From contig OX457038.1 in assembly GCA_949752735.1 (NCBI GenBank), positions 22,318,655 to 22,382,654 on the forward strand: DNA of 64,000 nt, in the 5' to 3' direction. The notes below the pieces were generated by a model. It was given only the letters and a program-made list of their open reading frames with translations. It was not told the origin of the DNA and searched no databases. Below, piece by piece: positions 20,381-30,866 of this stretch; the stretch's first letter is position 1, and each line of letters begins with the position of its first letter. The stretch is from Lumbricus terrestris. Taxonomy: Eukaryota > Annelida > Clitellata > Crassiclitellata > Lumbricidae. A program made the translations under genes and the position numbers.

Positions 20381-22555
20381 ATGTCCGAACTCCTCAACAA
20401 GCACGCTCCTATCATCACCAAACCAGAAACTCACGCAAAAAATCCGTGGTTCAATTCTTTTCTTCAAGCCCTCAAATCGTCGCGCCGTCGCCTGGAACGA
20501 GTTTACAGGCGTACACGCGACGACTCTATCCTGAAACAACTCAAAACCTTGACAAATAGATACCACAGCCAACTTCTTTCAGCCAAAAAACGCTACCTGT
20601 CATCTCTTGTTCATTCAAATTCATCCAACCCTCGAAATCTCTGGAAAACTGTAAACAATCTTCTTCACCGCGGCACCTCTCACCCCCTTCCGAACTCAAT
20701 CCCATCTGCGTCCATTGCTGACTCTTTCGCATCCTTTTTCACTGACAAAGTTTCCACCCTTCGTCTCTCACTACAGACTCTCTTATCGAAATCTACCAGC
20801 ACGCAAACCGACTCTTCCTATTCAGACGCAACTTTGCCACCTACAATATCTTTCAACCTCTTCGAGCCTGCTACCGAAGCAGAAATTATCACCCTCATTC
20901 AGGCCTCTCAAAACAAGCAATGCGTCCTTGACCCAATCCCAACATCTTTGCTAAAAGACTGTGTAGCCCTTCTTGCTCCCACGATAACCAAGCTCATAAA
21001 TCTGTCACTCTCAACCGGTACCTTCCCTACGCTTTTCAAAGACTCAGTTGTTAAACCACTTCTCAAAAAACCCTCTTTGGACAAAGAACTCCTATCTAAC
21101 TATCGTCCAATTTCAAATCTGTCATTCTTATCCAAACTCTCCGAACGGATTGTCCTCTCTCGTCTCAACAGTTACCTCATCTCCAACAATCTTCTAAACC
21201 CAAACCAGTCTGCCTACACTAAGCATCACTCTACCGAAACACTCCTGGCCTCGCTCTACAACAAGCTTGTGATGGCGATAGGCCGTCAACAAGTCTCTTG
21301 TCTGTGCCTCTTAGACATCTCTGCAGCCTTTGACACAATAGATCATGCTATTCTTCTCAATCGCCTCTCCTCTGTCTTTGGAATCTCTGGCACTGCCCTC
21401 TCATGGATCAAATCATACCTTTCCTCACGCTCTTTCATCGTTAGCGCTCCTGGTCACTCATCTAATCAACAAATCCTCACCTGTGGTGTCCCTCAAGGTT
21501 CAGTCCTTGGTCCTCTCCTGTTCATTCTCTATACCTCCCCACTCAGCAAACTCATTTCATCATCCTCTGCTGATCATCACCTCTATGCCGACGACACTCA
21601 ACTATTCATATCTTTCTCCCCTCGCTCCTTCTCAGACGCACTAAATCAGCTACGTAACACAATCACTCAGATTTCAGCCTGGATGACCGCTAATCTGCTC
21701 TGCCTCAACCCCTCAAAAACAGAATTTCTCATCATTGGCCTACGCGAGCAATTAAACAAACTAGACTATCCTTCTGACTTTTCTCAAACAGACCCAACTC
21801 TTCCTACGCCATACTCTTCTCCTGTCCGCAATCTCGGAGTCATTTTTGACAAAAACCTTACTTTTTCTGACCACATCACCCAGCTATCCCGCACCTGCTA
21901 TATGCACATCCGCGACCTCCGTCGATTGCGTCCAATTCTAAATTACAAGACCGCCTGCACAATAGCCACCTCAATAGTTCATTCCAAACTCGACTACTGC
22001 AATTCGCTCTTCCATGAAATAGATTCTCTTCAAATTAAACGCCTCCAAACTATCCAGAATGCTCTTGCCCGCGCAGTCACTAAGACGCCCAAACATCACC
22101 ACATAACCCCTGTTCTCAAGTCTCTTCATTGGCTAAAAGTTTCTCAGCGCATCCATTACAAAATTGTTTCTCTAACCTACAACGCTCTTCAAACCTCTCA
22201 GCCCTCCTACATTCGTCAACTAATCACCATCCAACCGCACAGGTCTACGCGCTCATCATCATATCTTTCTCTCTCTCGGCCTCCAGTATCATCCTCTCTG
22301 AAATTCTGCGACCGCTCCTTAGTCTATGCTGCACCAGCTCTTTGGAACGGACTCCCAACATACCTCCGCATGTTCGCTCACCCTCCTATCTCTCCTGCAG
22401 TCTCACCTCCAAACAATAATTCAACCTCTCCTCCGCTTGCACTCTCCTCTGCTGCATTCCATTCACGACTGAAAACCGAACTCTTCAACCTATCCTATCC
22501 AGATTCCAATCAGGTTCCATCACCCAACCACCACCATCACCGACAACCACCGTAG
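20381..22555 (+). CDS. L2 LINE reverse transcriptase, open frame
   Basis: A 724-residue open frame. The reading actually continues upstream to 20193 without a stop, so this Met is internal to the original ORF2. Visible in order: LSNYRPISNLSFLSKLSERI (RT fingers), QSAYTKHHSTETLL, CLLDISAAFDTIDHAILL (motif A, catalytic Asp), CGVPQGSVLGPLLFILY (motif B), HLYADDTQLFISF (motif C, YADD), LNPSKTEFLIIG (motif D), VRNLGVIFDKNLTFSDHI (thumb), LDYCNSLFHEI, and the C-terminal LHWLKVSQRIHYKI and PALWNGLP. All catalytic residues are present. The role is target-primed reverse transcription of its own RNA. The endonuclease half is cut off by LINE-B, so the present copy cannot make the full protein. Confidence 0.92.
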   Translation: MSELLNKHAPIITKPETHAKNPWFNSFLQALKSSRRRLERVYRRTRDDSILKQLKTLTNRYHSQLLSAKKRYLSSLVHSNSSNPRNLWKTVNNLLHRGTSHPLPNSIPSASIADSFASFFTDKVSTLRLSLQTLLSKSTSTQTDSSYSDATLPPTISFNLFEPATEAEIITLIQASQNKQCVLDPIPTSLLKDCVALLAPTITKLINLSLSTGTFPTLFKDSVVKPLLKKPSLDKELLSNYRPISNLSFLSKLSERIVLSRLNSYLISNNLLNPNQSAYTKHHSTETLLASLYNKLVMAIGRQQVSCLCLLDISAAFDTIDHAILLNRLSSVFGISGTALSWIKSYLSSRSFIVSAPGHSSNQQILTCGVPQGSVLGPLLFILYTSPLSKLISSSSADHHLYADDTQLFISFSPRSFSDALNQLRNTITQISAWMTANLLCLNPSKTEFLIIGLREQLNKLDYPSDFSQTDPTLPTPYSSPVRNLGVIFDKNLTFSDHITQLSRTCYMHIRDLRRLRPILNYKTACTIATSIVHSKLDYCNSLFHEIDSLQIKRLQTIQNALARAVTKTPKHHHITPVLKSLHWLKVSQRIHYKIVSLTYNALQTSQPSYIRQLITIQPHRSTRSSSYLSLSRPPVSSSLKFCDRSLVYAAPALWNGLPTYLRMFAHPPISPAVSPPNNNSTSPPLALSSAAFHSRLKTELFNLSYPDSNQVPSPNHHHHRQPP

Positions 22556-23230
22556 CACCACGCTGTCTCCTCGGCTTGACCTCCCCGGATTTTGACCTGG
22601 CACCGGAACGAAAACGGCAGCTCTGGCTATTGCGGACTTGATTTGATATAGCGCCGGTGAATAAGCTGGTCTCCCTGACGTGGCTTTTGTGGGCGCTGAG
22701 AAATTCTCGAAGATTTACATTACATTACATTACATCCACAATATGGCCGCAACAGATAGAGGCAGAATAGAGCGGTCTCACCAACGGCGATCGATAGCCC
22801 AATTATTCCGCTTACTAATCAGTGGTCAAAAGACCATGGAAAGGTATATTTTCGTAAATATTTATAAGCTTAAATAGACTAAAGAATACAACAAAATCGA
22901 TTAAAAGTATTATTATAATGCACACAAGTGGGCTAAGTTTGGGCTTGTTTGGACAGGCTGCGTTAACAACTCACGTTAACTACAAGCGGGAGAGCTTAGT
23001 AATGCTATGGGATTGTACACATATGAATGCTTATTCCTGTTAAATAAGTAACAATATTTTGCTGAATTAAATATTATGTGTAAGACAATATTTGGATAGC
23101 CGAATGTATGTTTCAAACTAATAATACTTGGTATCTAATTTCCGCTGTGATCGCCGTAGGTGAGACCGCTCTAATTCTGCCCCTATCTGTGGCGCCCATA
23201 TTGTTTATCTGCTACCGAACCGTCAGTAAC

Positions 23231-23444
23231 AATAACCCGCACTTGGCTGAAATTTGTGACTAAACTTCACTAAAGGCGCAAGATGGCGATGGTGTTCTCA
23301 TTTGACGGACCTCGCCCATAAGCCTATTGGAATTTCATGATATTGCATGACATACATACTTATACTCCTTCACTGCAAGTTTCTTTCCACGTTCCTTAGT
23401 GCCAGTCTCATGCATGGATGAAGGCCGGAGGAAGGCGACACAAA
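23231..23444. other. Spacer, nothing recognised
   Basis: No frame or repeat that I can support. Confidence 0.5.
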
Positions 23445-24726
23445 TTATCTTTGCTATGTTCTGTTCCCTTTGCTCTTTGTTTCCTTTTCTCTAGTGTTCC
23501 TTTTCTCTGTTCCATGTGATGTTATGTGTTCCCTGTGTTCTCTATGTCTTCTGACCCTGATGTTCCTATCGATGTTCCGTGTACCCTTGTTCTCTGTGAT
23601 ATGCCCTCTGTTCCCTGTTAATTGATGTTCCGTGTTCCCTGTGTTCCCTGTGATATACCAGGTTCCTTATGTTCCATGGTCCTTAATTGTTTATATCCCT
23701 TATGTTCCACGATCCTTGTTGCTTGTTTTGCGTCCTTTTTTTCTGATGTCCCTGGTATTCAATGTGATGTCCCATGTTCCTTGCGTTTCCTTGTTTCGCG
23801 TTCTTTGTTTTCTTATGTTGCTGGTGTCCAATGTGATGTTCCATGTTCCCTGTGTTCCCTGTTTCCTATGTCCCACAGTCCTTGTTACATATTCCGAGTT
23901 CCATGGTCCTTAATATTTCTGATGTTTATCCTGATGTTTCATGTTCCATATGTTTCACGGTCCTTGTTGTGTGTCTCGCGTTCCTTGTTCCTTAATGTTT
24001 CTGATGTTCCCTCTGGTGTTCCATGTTCCTTATGCTTCACGGTCTTTGTTTAATGTGTTTCGTGTTCCATATGTTTAAATGCCTCTGAAGTTCCCACGAT
24101 GTTCCTTGTTTCTTATGTTCCCTGGTGTTCCTTGTGTTCCTCATTCCTTGTTGCACATTCCGGGTTCCATGTTCCTTAATGTTTCTTGTGTTCCCTCTTA
24201 TGTTCCTTGTTCCTTGCGTTCCACGGACCTTGTTGCGTGTTCCACATTCTGTGTTCTGTTTCCAGTGATGATCCATGTTCCTTACGGAACATCACGGGAA
24301 ATGTGAAACATTTAAGAACATGGAATGTTCCCTGATGTTTCCTGTTCCTTGTGTTCCACTTTCCTTGTTCCACGTTCCGTGTTCCATGTTTCTTAATGGT
24401 TCTGATCTTCCCTCTTATGTTCAATGTTCCTTACGTTCCACGGACCCTGTTGCGTGTTCCACATTCTGTGTTCTTAAATGTTTCACATTTCCCGTGATGT
24501 TCCAGGTTCCTTATGTTCCATGGTCCTTGTTGTATACTGCTTATGTTCCACGGTCCTTGTTACTTGTTCCGCGTCTTTTGTTTTCTGATGCCTCTGGTGT
24601 TCCTTGTGATGTTTCATGTTCCTTATGTTCCGTGATGTTCCCTGTTCTTTGTGTTCCACATTCCTCATTCTTCACTGATTCTGATTTTCCCTGATGTTCC
24701 ATGTTCCTTATGTCACCTGATGGTCC

Positions 24727-24785
<59 letters not shown>

Positions 24786-25380
24786 GACAATTTATATGGC
24801 GCCGTAACGCGGCCATACCGCTACAAGGGCGCCTCACAAACGGCCAACGGTCCATGTTCCTTGTGTTCCAATTCCTTGTTGCACTTTCCGTATTCCATGT
24901 TCCTTAATGTCTCCGATGTTTCCTCTGATGTTCCATGTTCCTTACATTCTACAGTTCTTGTGGCGTGTTCCGTAATGCATGCATGTTCTGTCTTCCTAGT
25001 CCTTGACTTACTTTTTGACTTATGGCCGTCAGGCGATGCCGTCAGCACGCGTCAGCCGCTTTCCCATGGTAGGTCTCCACTTTTGTTTATCCTGCGCCAC
25101 ATGCGTCGCCTCCTGTATCGTCGTTCCTATTCCTCGATCGTCCTATATTCCCATATTCTCTGAACAATGTTCTCTGTGATGCTTCATGTTCTTTACATTC
25201 CACGCTCTTTGTTGTATATTCGCTTAGGCCTATGTTCCCTGGTGTTCCGTGTGATGTTCTCTGCAATGTTACCTGATCCTCATCGCCCCTTATATGTTTC
25301 AAGGGATACTCCCTGCTATGCTCCTGTCCTCTTCTTGTCCCTATGTTCCATGTTTCGAATGTCCCTTATACTTCTTGCAC
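23445..25380 (+). repeat. GTTCC satellite-like array
   Basis: Irregular tandem array of 9-12 bp words built on ATGTTCC (TGTTCCTTATGTTCC, CTGATGTTCC). It produces false frames rich in Phe, Pro, Val, Cys and Ser. The same word in the opposite orientation fills 37290-37710. Confidence 0.85.
24730..24847 (-). mobile_element. Short retroposed 3' tail with (ATT)n
   Basis: An (AAT)n run of about 56 bp, then ACGACAATTTATATGGCGCC and about 55 bp more. On the minus strand this ends GGCGCCATATAAATTGTCGT(TATT)n, like a LINE or SINE tail. GGTCCAT occurs on both sides (24723-24729 and 24848-24854) as a 7-bp duplication in the satellite. Confidence 0.65.
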
Positions 25381-25542
25381 TATATAATTGTCTATGCTGC
25401 CAACGAGCAAATGGGGACAGCAGCGCCACCTGCTGAAATAAAATAAGTCGAGTCAAAAACATTGTATGGCCAGTATAGGAAGTACGCACACCATCCCCTC
25501 TTACACCATGGTTAATACCTCATGATTCCTCATGCTTACGCA

Positions 25543-25719
25543 CAGCGCCTACAGTGTGCAAAAGCAAGTGCCTGTACGCCCCTTACCTCTCCAAAAGAAG
25601 TGCCTGGACGCCCCTTACCTTTCCATTCTGTGCTTGCCAATAAGTGGCTGGACGGCGTTCAGATTTTAAAACAAGTGCATGGACGCCGTCCATGACCGTC
25701 CAGGCACACTTTAGCCCTG
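25543..25719. mobile_element. Short hAT-type MITE, second copy
   Basis: Highly similar to 6382-6566 (CTTACCTCTCCAAAAGAAGT, TTCTGTGCTTGCCAATAAGT). Ends CAGCGCC and TTTAGCCCTG are eroded. TTACGCA occurs just outside both ends but not at exact 8-bp register. Confidence 0.65.
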
Positions 25720-26119
25720 CAAGTTACGCATTGACCAGATGTGGTTTTATAACACGGATGCTATTCAAATGACCTTAATTTTAATAGGTTTTTCCTTTCT
25801 TTTCTTTCTCTCCCAAATAGTTCCATAAATGTATGTTAGGTTTCTTTGTTGTAGACCTATAGGCCTACTATGATTATTGAATTGCATATTTCGAATTTTT
25901 TATGGTTGTGCACGCTACATTCTGTTCTCCTCCAATGTTTACGCAGTGCGTTTGCAGGCGGTTCAATAAAGTTACTTACTTACCTTAGTCAAATTAGGAG
26001 AATTCACAAATCACAATGTCGACATCGCGACCTCGGGGCTTTTCAAAAGTAGCCCAAACTATGAAATATCGCGAGACCGCGAGGACGAAATTTTCAATCG
26101 CGAAAATCTAAATTAGGCA

Positions 26120-26370
26120 TAGGCCTACTCTACCGATCGAGTCGATCGTAACTCAGCCTGGCAAAGTCGAGTCGATCGAAAAATCGTCGACTCGATCGAC
26201 TTGCAAATTAAGTCGAGTTAATCGTGAGTCCTCAGTCTTGCCAAGTCGAGTCGATCGAAAAATCGTCGACACGATCGATTTGCAATTGCACGTCGAGTCG
26301 ATCGTTCGTTTTCAGAAATCGAATCGATCGTTGTTTCGTCGACTCGACTCGATTTAGAAATATTTTATTT
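26120..26370. repeat. GTCGAGTCGATCG minisatellite
   Basis: About three diverged units of about 76-80 bp, each with AGTCGAGTCGATCG and AATCGTCGACTCGATCG. The unit is dense in TCGA and GATC palindromes, so each can fold into a hairpin. Confidence 0.8.
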
Positions 26371-26379
26371 ACTATTTCT

Positions 26380-26500
26380 TGAAGTGTCCTTTTGGCATTC
26401 CTGAGGGAGCCTGATGATGTGACCGAAATAGGAGAGTTCGCGAGCCTTGATGGAACTCAAGAGCTCTGGTGACGTTCCGGCAGCATTTAATGAAAGTACA
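26380..26500 (-). pseudogene. LINE C-terminal scrap (YFGHIIR)
   Basis: The minus strand reads ELLSSIKARELSYFGHIIR then LPQECQKDTSR, the conserved region after the thumb of RTE-like RTs. No other part is recognisable. Confidence 0.55.
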
Positions 26501-26726
26501 CATGGAAATTGTTCCATGGGTCCTGCAACCAATCACACATTGAGCTTGAATTTGCCTAATGAATATTCATGTTGGGCCTCTAGCCATAAGTAAGAAGAAC
26601 GAATGAGCTTCGAAACGGTAATCCTGGGAACGGCGGTCGTAAATTCCGCAACACTGTTTTTTATATTTTATAACAAAATTCACACACCTTTCACACACCT
26701 AAGTGGTTTTGGAACAATCCTCTTTA

Positions 26727-29700
26727 TCAAATGCCGTAGTTCTCACTTAACAGTGACAAATATTGTCCGAAAGTGTTAAGCTTATGGCTGTACCGCCACT
26801 GAAACTCACACAAATAACTTGGGAATAAGTCCCAGCTTGTACCACTTTGACTGCGAAGTTTCCCCTTTCCTTGCATCCACATGCCTTCGATTGTCTGCGT
26901 ATTGATTTCGGGTCGGATCGGATCAACGAAGTGCTGCGCGTGAACCACTACCTCATGAAAATACACGCCATTGTTAAGCGTGGCGACATTTACTTATCCC
27001 CCCATGCATCAGTGATCAGTCACTATCACCGATCCAGGTAGGACGTGATCGATGATTATTCTTTCAAGTGTCGGTGCATCGCGACTATGCGCAACCTCCA
27101 GCCAACACTTACCACTGACTCGTTCAACTAAACCGACGACCCAATGTCCTCTGCGGAAACGACCTCGATGATACTTCTTCTTCTATCTTCTCCTCCGTCA
27201 TCGATATGACGATGAAGCTTGTATGAATTTCCTCCAAACTTCTCTGCTCTTGATGATTTCTCCGATCTCGGCCAAGCTGGTGCCCTTCTCTCTCAGATCT
27301 TCTTTGATGTTGTCTATCCAGGTCTTCCTCTGTCTCCCTCTGCTTCTTTCTCCCTCCACATGCCCATGCAGTGCAGCGTTTGGTAGTCTTTGGCACTTTG
27401 CTCAGTCATTCTTCTCACATGACCGAACCATCTGAGTCTTCTCTTCTTGATTTTTTCTATTATTGTTTCATCAACTCCTAGTTCTTTTCTTGTTATTTCA
27501 TTTCTTATCTTCTCTCTCCTGCTTCTACCTATGATTCTCCTGAGCCAGCTCATCTCTGCTACCAACAGTCTCCGTTCTTCTTCTTTCCTTAAGCACCAGC
27601 ACTCTGATCCGTATAGTAATACTGGTTCTACTAAGGTATGATAGAGCTTCATCTTAGTGCTGGTGGATATGTTTCTTGCTTTCCACATTTTCCCCAGTTT
27701 TCCGAATGCCGCACATGCCAGTCCAATTCTTCGTTTGATGTCTTCTTCGCACCTTCCGTCTTCTGTTATGAGACCTCCGAGATAGACGAATCTGGTAACT
27801 TGCTCTAATATTCCGTTCTCTATTCTTATCTGTAAATCCTCATGACGTTTTCCAATCACCATTGTTTTTGTTTTTCCGACATTGATTTTAAGACCCATTC
27901 TTCTACTGCTTTTATCTACCCTGCTTGTTATATCCTGTAGTTCCCCTGTTTATCAGCTATCAAATCTATGTCGTCTGCAAAACGGAGGTTATCTAATGGT
28001 CGTCCATTTAGGTTTATTCCATGCTCTTCCTCTTTCTTAGCAAGCCTCATTACTATTTCCAGCATCATATTGAACAGGTCCAATAACATTCCACATCCTT
28101 GTCTTACTCCTACCTTTATCATAAACCATTCCGTTAGATCCCCTTCCACTCTCACTGCGCTTTCCGATTTGCTGTATATGTATTCTATCAACATTACCAA
28201 CTCTTCCGGTACTCCACAGTGTCTCAGTACTTTCCATAGCCCCTCTTGCCACACACTGTCGAACGCCTATTTGTAGTTAATGAAGTCGTTGTACAGCGTC
28301 CTGTTCATTTCAACATACTTTTCTGATAGTTGTCTAATTACAAATATCTGGTCCATTGTACCCCGTTCTTTTCTGAATCCTGCTTGTTCCTCGCTCATCG
28401 CTTCTTCTGCATAGGCCTACTTCTTCAATCTTCTCTGTAATACTCCGGTGTAGACCTTTCCCGGTATGCTCAGTAAACTGATTGCTCTGTAGTTGCTGCA
28501 TTCTGTTTTGTCTCCTTTTTTGTATATTGGTACTATTATGGCTTTGCACCAGTCCTTGGGGCATTCTTTGTCATAGTAGATTTTATTGCACAGTTTATGC
28601 AGCATCTCCACCGAACAACTCCCTCCTGCTTGGATCATTTCTGCCGTGATGTTATCCTCTCCTGGCGCCTTTTTACTTTTTAGTTTCTTAACCGCTGTTT
28701 CTACTTCCTTCTCCAGTATGTCTAGCATTTGTTCTTGGCTGTTGTTTTCTGGTAGCTCTTCAAGCAAAGTTCTGTCCACCGAGTTCCCACTGTTGTATAG
28801 CTCCTCATAGTGTTGCTTCCATCGTTGCTTGATTTCTGTTTTGTCCTCCAGTAATTTTCTTTCCTTGTTCTACACTGTGGCTAACTTTACATTAACTGTT
28901 CCACATATTTCCCTTGCCACCTGAAAGAGCTTCCCTGTGTTTAATGCTCCTGGTGTACTTTCTAGTTCTTGACATTTTTCAACTATCCATTCCTCTTTAC
29001 ATCTTTTCGCTTTCTTTCTAATTTCTTTCGTAATGTCTTTATATCTTTCCATGTTTGCCTCGCTGTGTGTTTTTGTCTTCCTCGTGTCCCTTCGTGTGTC
29101 GCTCAGTTCCAGTACTTCTCTGGTTATCCATGGTTTTTTCTTCTTCCTTTCTTCATGTCCTAATACTTGCTGTGCCGTCTCAGTATATATGTTCTTTATT
29201 TCTCTCCACATTTCTTCCACCGTACTCATGCTATTTTCTTTGCTCTGTCTCGCTCTGCTCTCCAGTTGTGTGTTGGATTGGTTCCTGGTTATATCGTCCT
29301 CCAGTCCCTTCATATCAAATCTTCTGCTTGTTCCTCTTCTGTCCATCTTTCTCAACTTTATTCTGATCCCTGCCAACACTAGTCTGTGGTCGGATGATTA
29401 CCATGTCTGGTCCTGCAAATGTTCTACATTTTGTTACTGCACTTTTCCACCTGTTTTTTTTACCATGATGAAATCTATCATATTCTTTGTTCTGCAGTCC
29501 GGTGACTTCCAGGTCAATTTCCTACCATCCTTCTTCTGGAAGAACACTGTATTCATTATCCGCAGATCATTGTTTAGGCAAAAGTTCAGCAGTCTCTCTC
29601 CTCTTTCATTTTCTTCTCCATATCCGTGCTTCCCTAGTGCTCCTCTCCATGTCTTCTAGTCTTTCCCCCCCCTTGGCGTTGAAGTCTCCCATTACTATAG

Positions 29701-30866
29701 TCACATCCTGGCTTCGTATTCCCTGTATCGTCTGTTGTAGTGTCTCGTAAAATTCGTCCATCTCCTGATCTGTCGCACTGCTTGTTGGTGCATATGCCTG
29801 CACTATTGTGGTCTTTCCACACGTTGTACGAAATCTTGCCTTCATCATTCTTGGTCCAATCGTTCTGTATCCAATGAGGGCCTTCGTTGCCTCTGTTCCT
29901 AGAACCATCGCCACTCCCTGTTGGTGTTGTCCATCTTTCCTTCCCGAATATATTATCTTATATCCTTCTTTGTTGATTTCTCCTTCTCCTGGCCATCTCA
30001 CCTCCGCCAATCCTATCACACTCCACTTGATCCTCTTCAGCTAATGTAAGAGCACATCTAGCTGCCCCGCCGCATACAGTGTCCTCACGTTCCAGGTTCC
30101 AATGCACACCTCTTCTTTTCCATTGAACAGGTACTCCTCGCGCCTAGTACAGGGTTTTCTCAGGTTTACGACCTGGGTGGCCCTGTGTTCTCCCCTCTGC
30201 CGGACGCGGATCCTCCCTTCATTTGAACGAAAACCCCGTTGACGTCGTTGCCCACTTTTCTGTTTGGTTTCATTTTCATAAGGTTTCTTGGTCTCTTTTG
30301 CGATGGAGGAAATAGCTTTCGTCCACTTCCACAACGATCGGCTGGCCGTTCGCGTCGAAACCTTCGAAATCAACTTGTTGTCTGTTCACCCAGTTGTTGC
30401 ACTCAAGACGAAAGAAGTTGTTGAAATCAACAAGTACGTGCCAATCTACAATGTCATCAAACAACATGACATTGGTGCTTTTGACATCGTATGTCCAGTA
30501 ATATATGAGCATGACTATTTTGTCAGTTGTAAGGACACACTTTGCGAAGAAACATCCAGTTCTAACACTACGCCTAGTTTGGCAAGGTGTACACATCCAA
30601 GAATAACCGTCCGGTGCTTCTGCTCGACGGACTAATGCTATAGCAGCGTTACAGTTGCCGCAGTTATTCTTATTTCTGATGAGACGATGTTCGCCTAACC
30701 ACTGCAACCACTGTAATTTATCGTTCATGACAGAGTAAATTTCCCTCGGCGTTAAATGAAGTACCAGTAAGTTATTTTGTGTTAAAACAGGGTCATTCCG
30801 TGCCAGATCAGCCGATGCCTCCCACTCTCCGATCCAGATTTTCTTGATATTTTCACCAAAAATCAA
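26727..30866 (-). pseudogene. Merlin/ISXO2-type transposase, cut by a LINE
   Basis: The N-terminal half (30297-30866) opens MIFGENIKKIWIGEW. It has a zinc ribbon (CGNCNAAIAL ... WMCTPCQTRR) and the first catalytic Asp in VVEVDESYFLHRK. After the LINE, the minus strand from 27173 continues YHRGRFRRGHWVVGLVERVS, then LPGSVIVTDH with the second Asp, and HFVDPIRPEINTQTIEGMW with the final Glu, ending at 26727. This order and spacing match ISXO2-like (IS1595/IS1016) DDE transposases of eukaryotic Merlin elements. A TGA occurs where Trp is expected right after VTDH, and a TAA follows about 5 codons later. I did not find clear terminal inverted repeats. Non-functional. Confidence 0.8.
27174..30296 (-). 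pseudogene. RTE-like LINE, full length, mutated
   Basis: About 3.1 kb. From the 5' end: a basic leader and CIGTWNVRTLYAAGQLDVLL (endonuclease start, 30041-30130), an in-frame TAG, then VIGLAEVRWPGEGEINKEGY, IVQAYAPTSS and VTIVMGDFNAKGG (AP endonuclease catalytic motifs). Next come the linker (28870-29379), KKGDKTECSNYRAISLL (28450-28540), SAVRVEGDLTEWF then VGVRQGC (28100-28190), NLRFADDIDLIA (catalytic, about 27965-28000), FVYLGGLITEDGRCEEDI, SECWCLRKEEERR and RLRWFGHVRRM, ending near 27180 with a GAAGAA-rich tail. Several frameshifts and stops. It interrupts a transposase between HRK and YHR. Both junctions are sharp, with at most 1-2 bp of duplication. Confidence 0.85.

Larger units (their letters stand above)
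18291..22735 (+). mobile_element. L2-type LINE, near full length, split by LINE-B
   Basis: About 3.5 kb of L2 sequence once the antisense LINE-B (19254-20192) is removed. A 5' region to about 18580 is followed by an AP endonuclease domain at 18660-19253 (AIAITETWI, FNVYRPPTSS, VITGDFNIHVD) and an RT domain at 20193-22555. The 3' UTR ends TTTTGTGGGCGCTGAGAAA and then (TACAT)n. The endonuclease ends at PS and resumes with DHYPIFTQL at 20193, giving the expected SDHYPIF motif after excision of LINE-B. A frameshift near 18600 affects the endonuclease start. Confidence 0.88.
18267..23230. mobile_element. Inverted-repeat element carrying an L2 LINE
   Basis: The left end GTTACTGACGGCTCGGTAGC (18267-18290) and the right end (23140-23230) are inverted copies. 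The rest of the left arm reappears at 22736-22820 (ACAATATGGCCGCAACAGAT...), after the L2. The L2 therefore inserted 24 bp inside the left arm. The inner arm sequence is related to that of the 17217-17914 element. Confidence 0.75.

Noticed and set aside
23622..25163. Long frames rich in Phe, Pro, Val, Cys and Asn
   Set aside because: Generated by the GTTCC satellite and an AAT microsatellite. All frames are open there.
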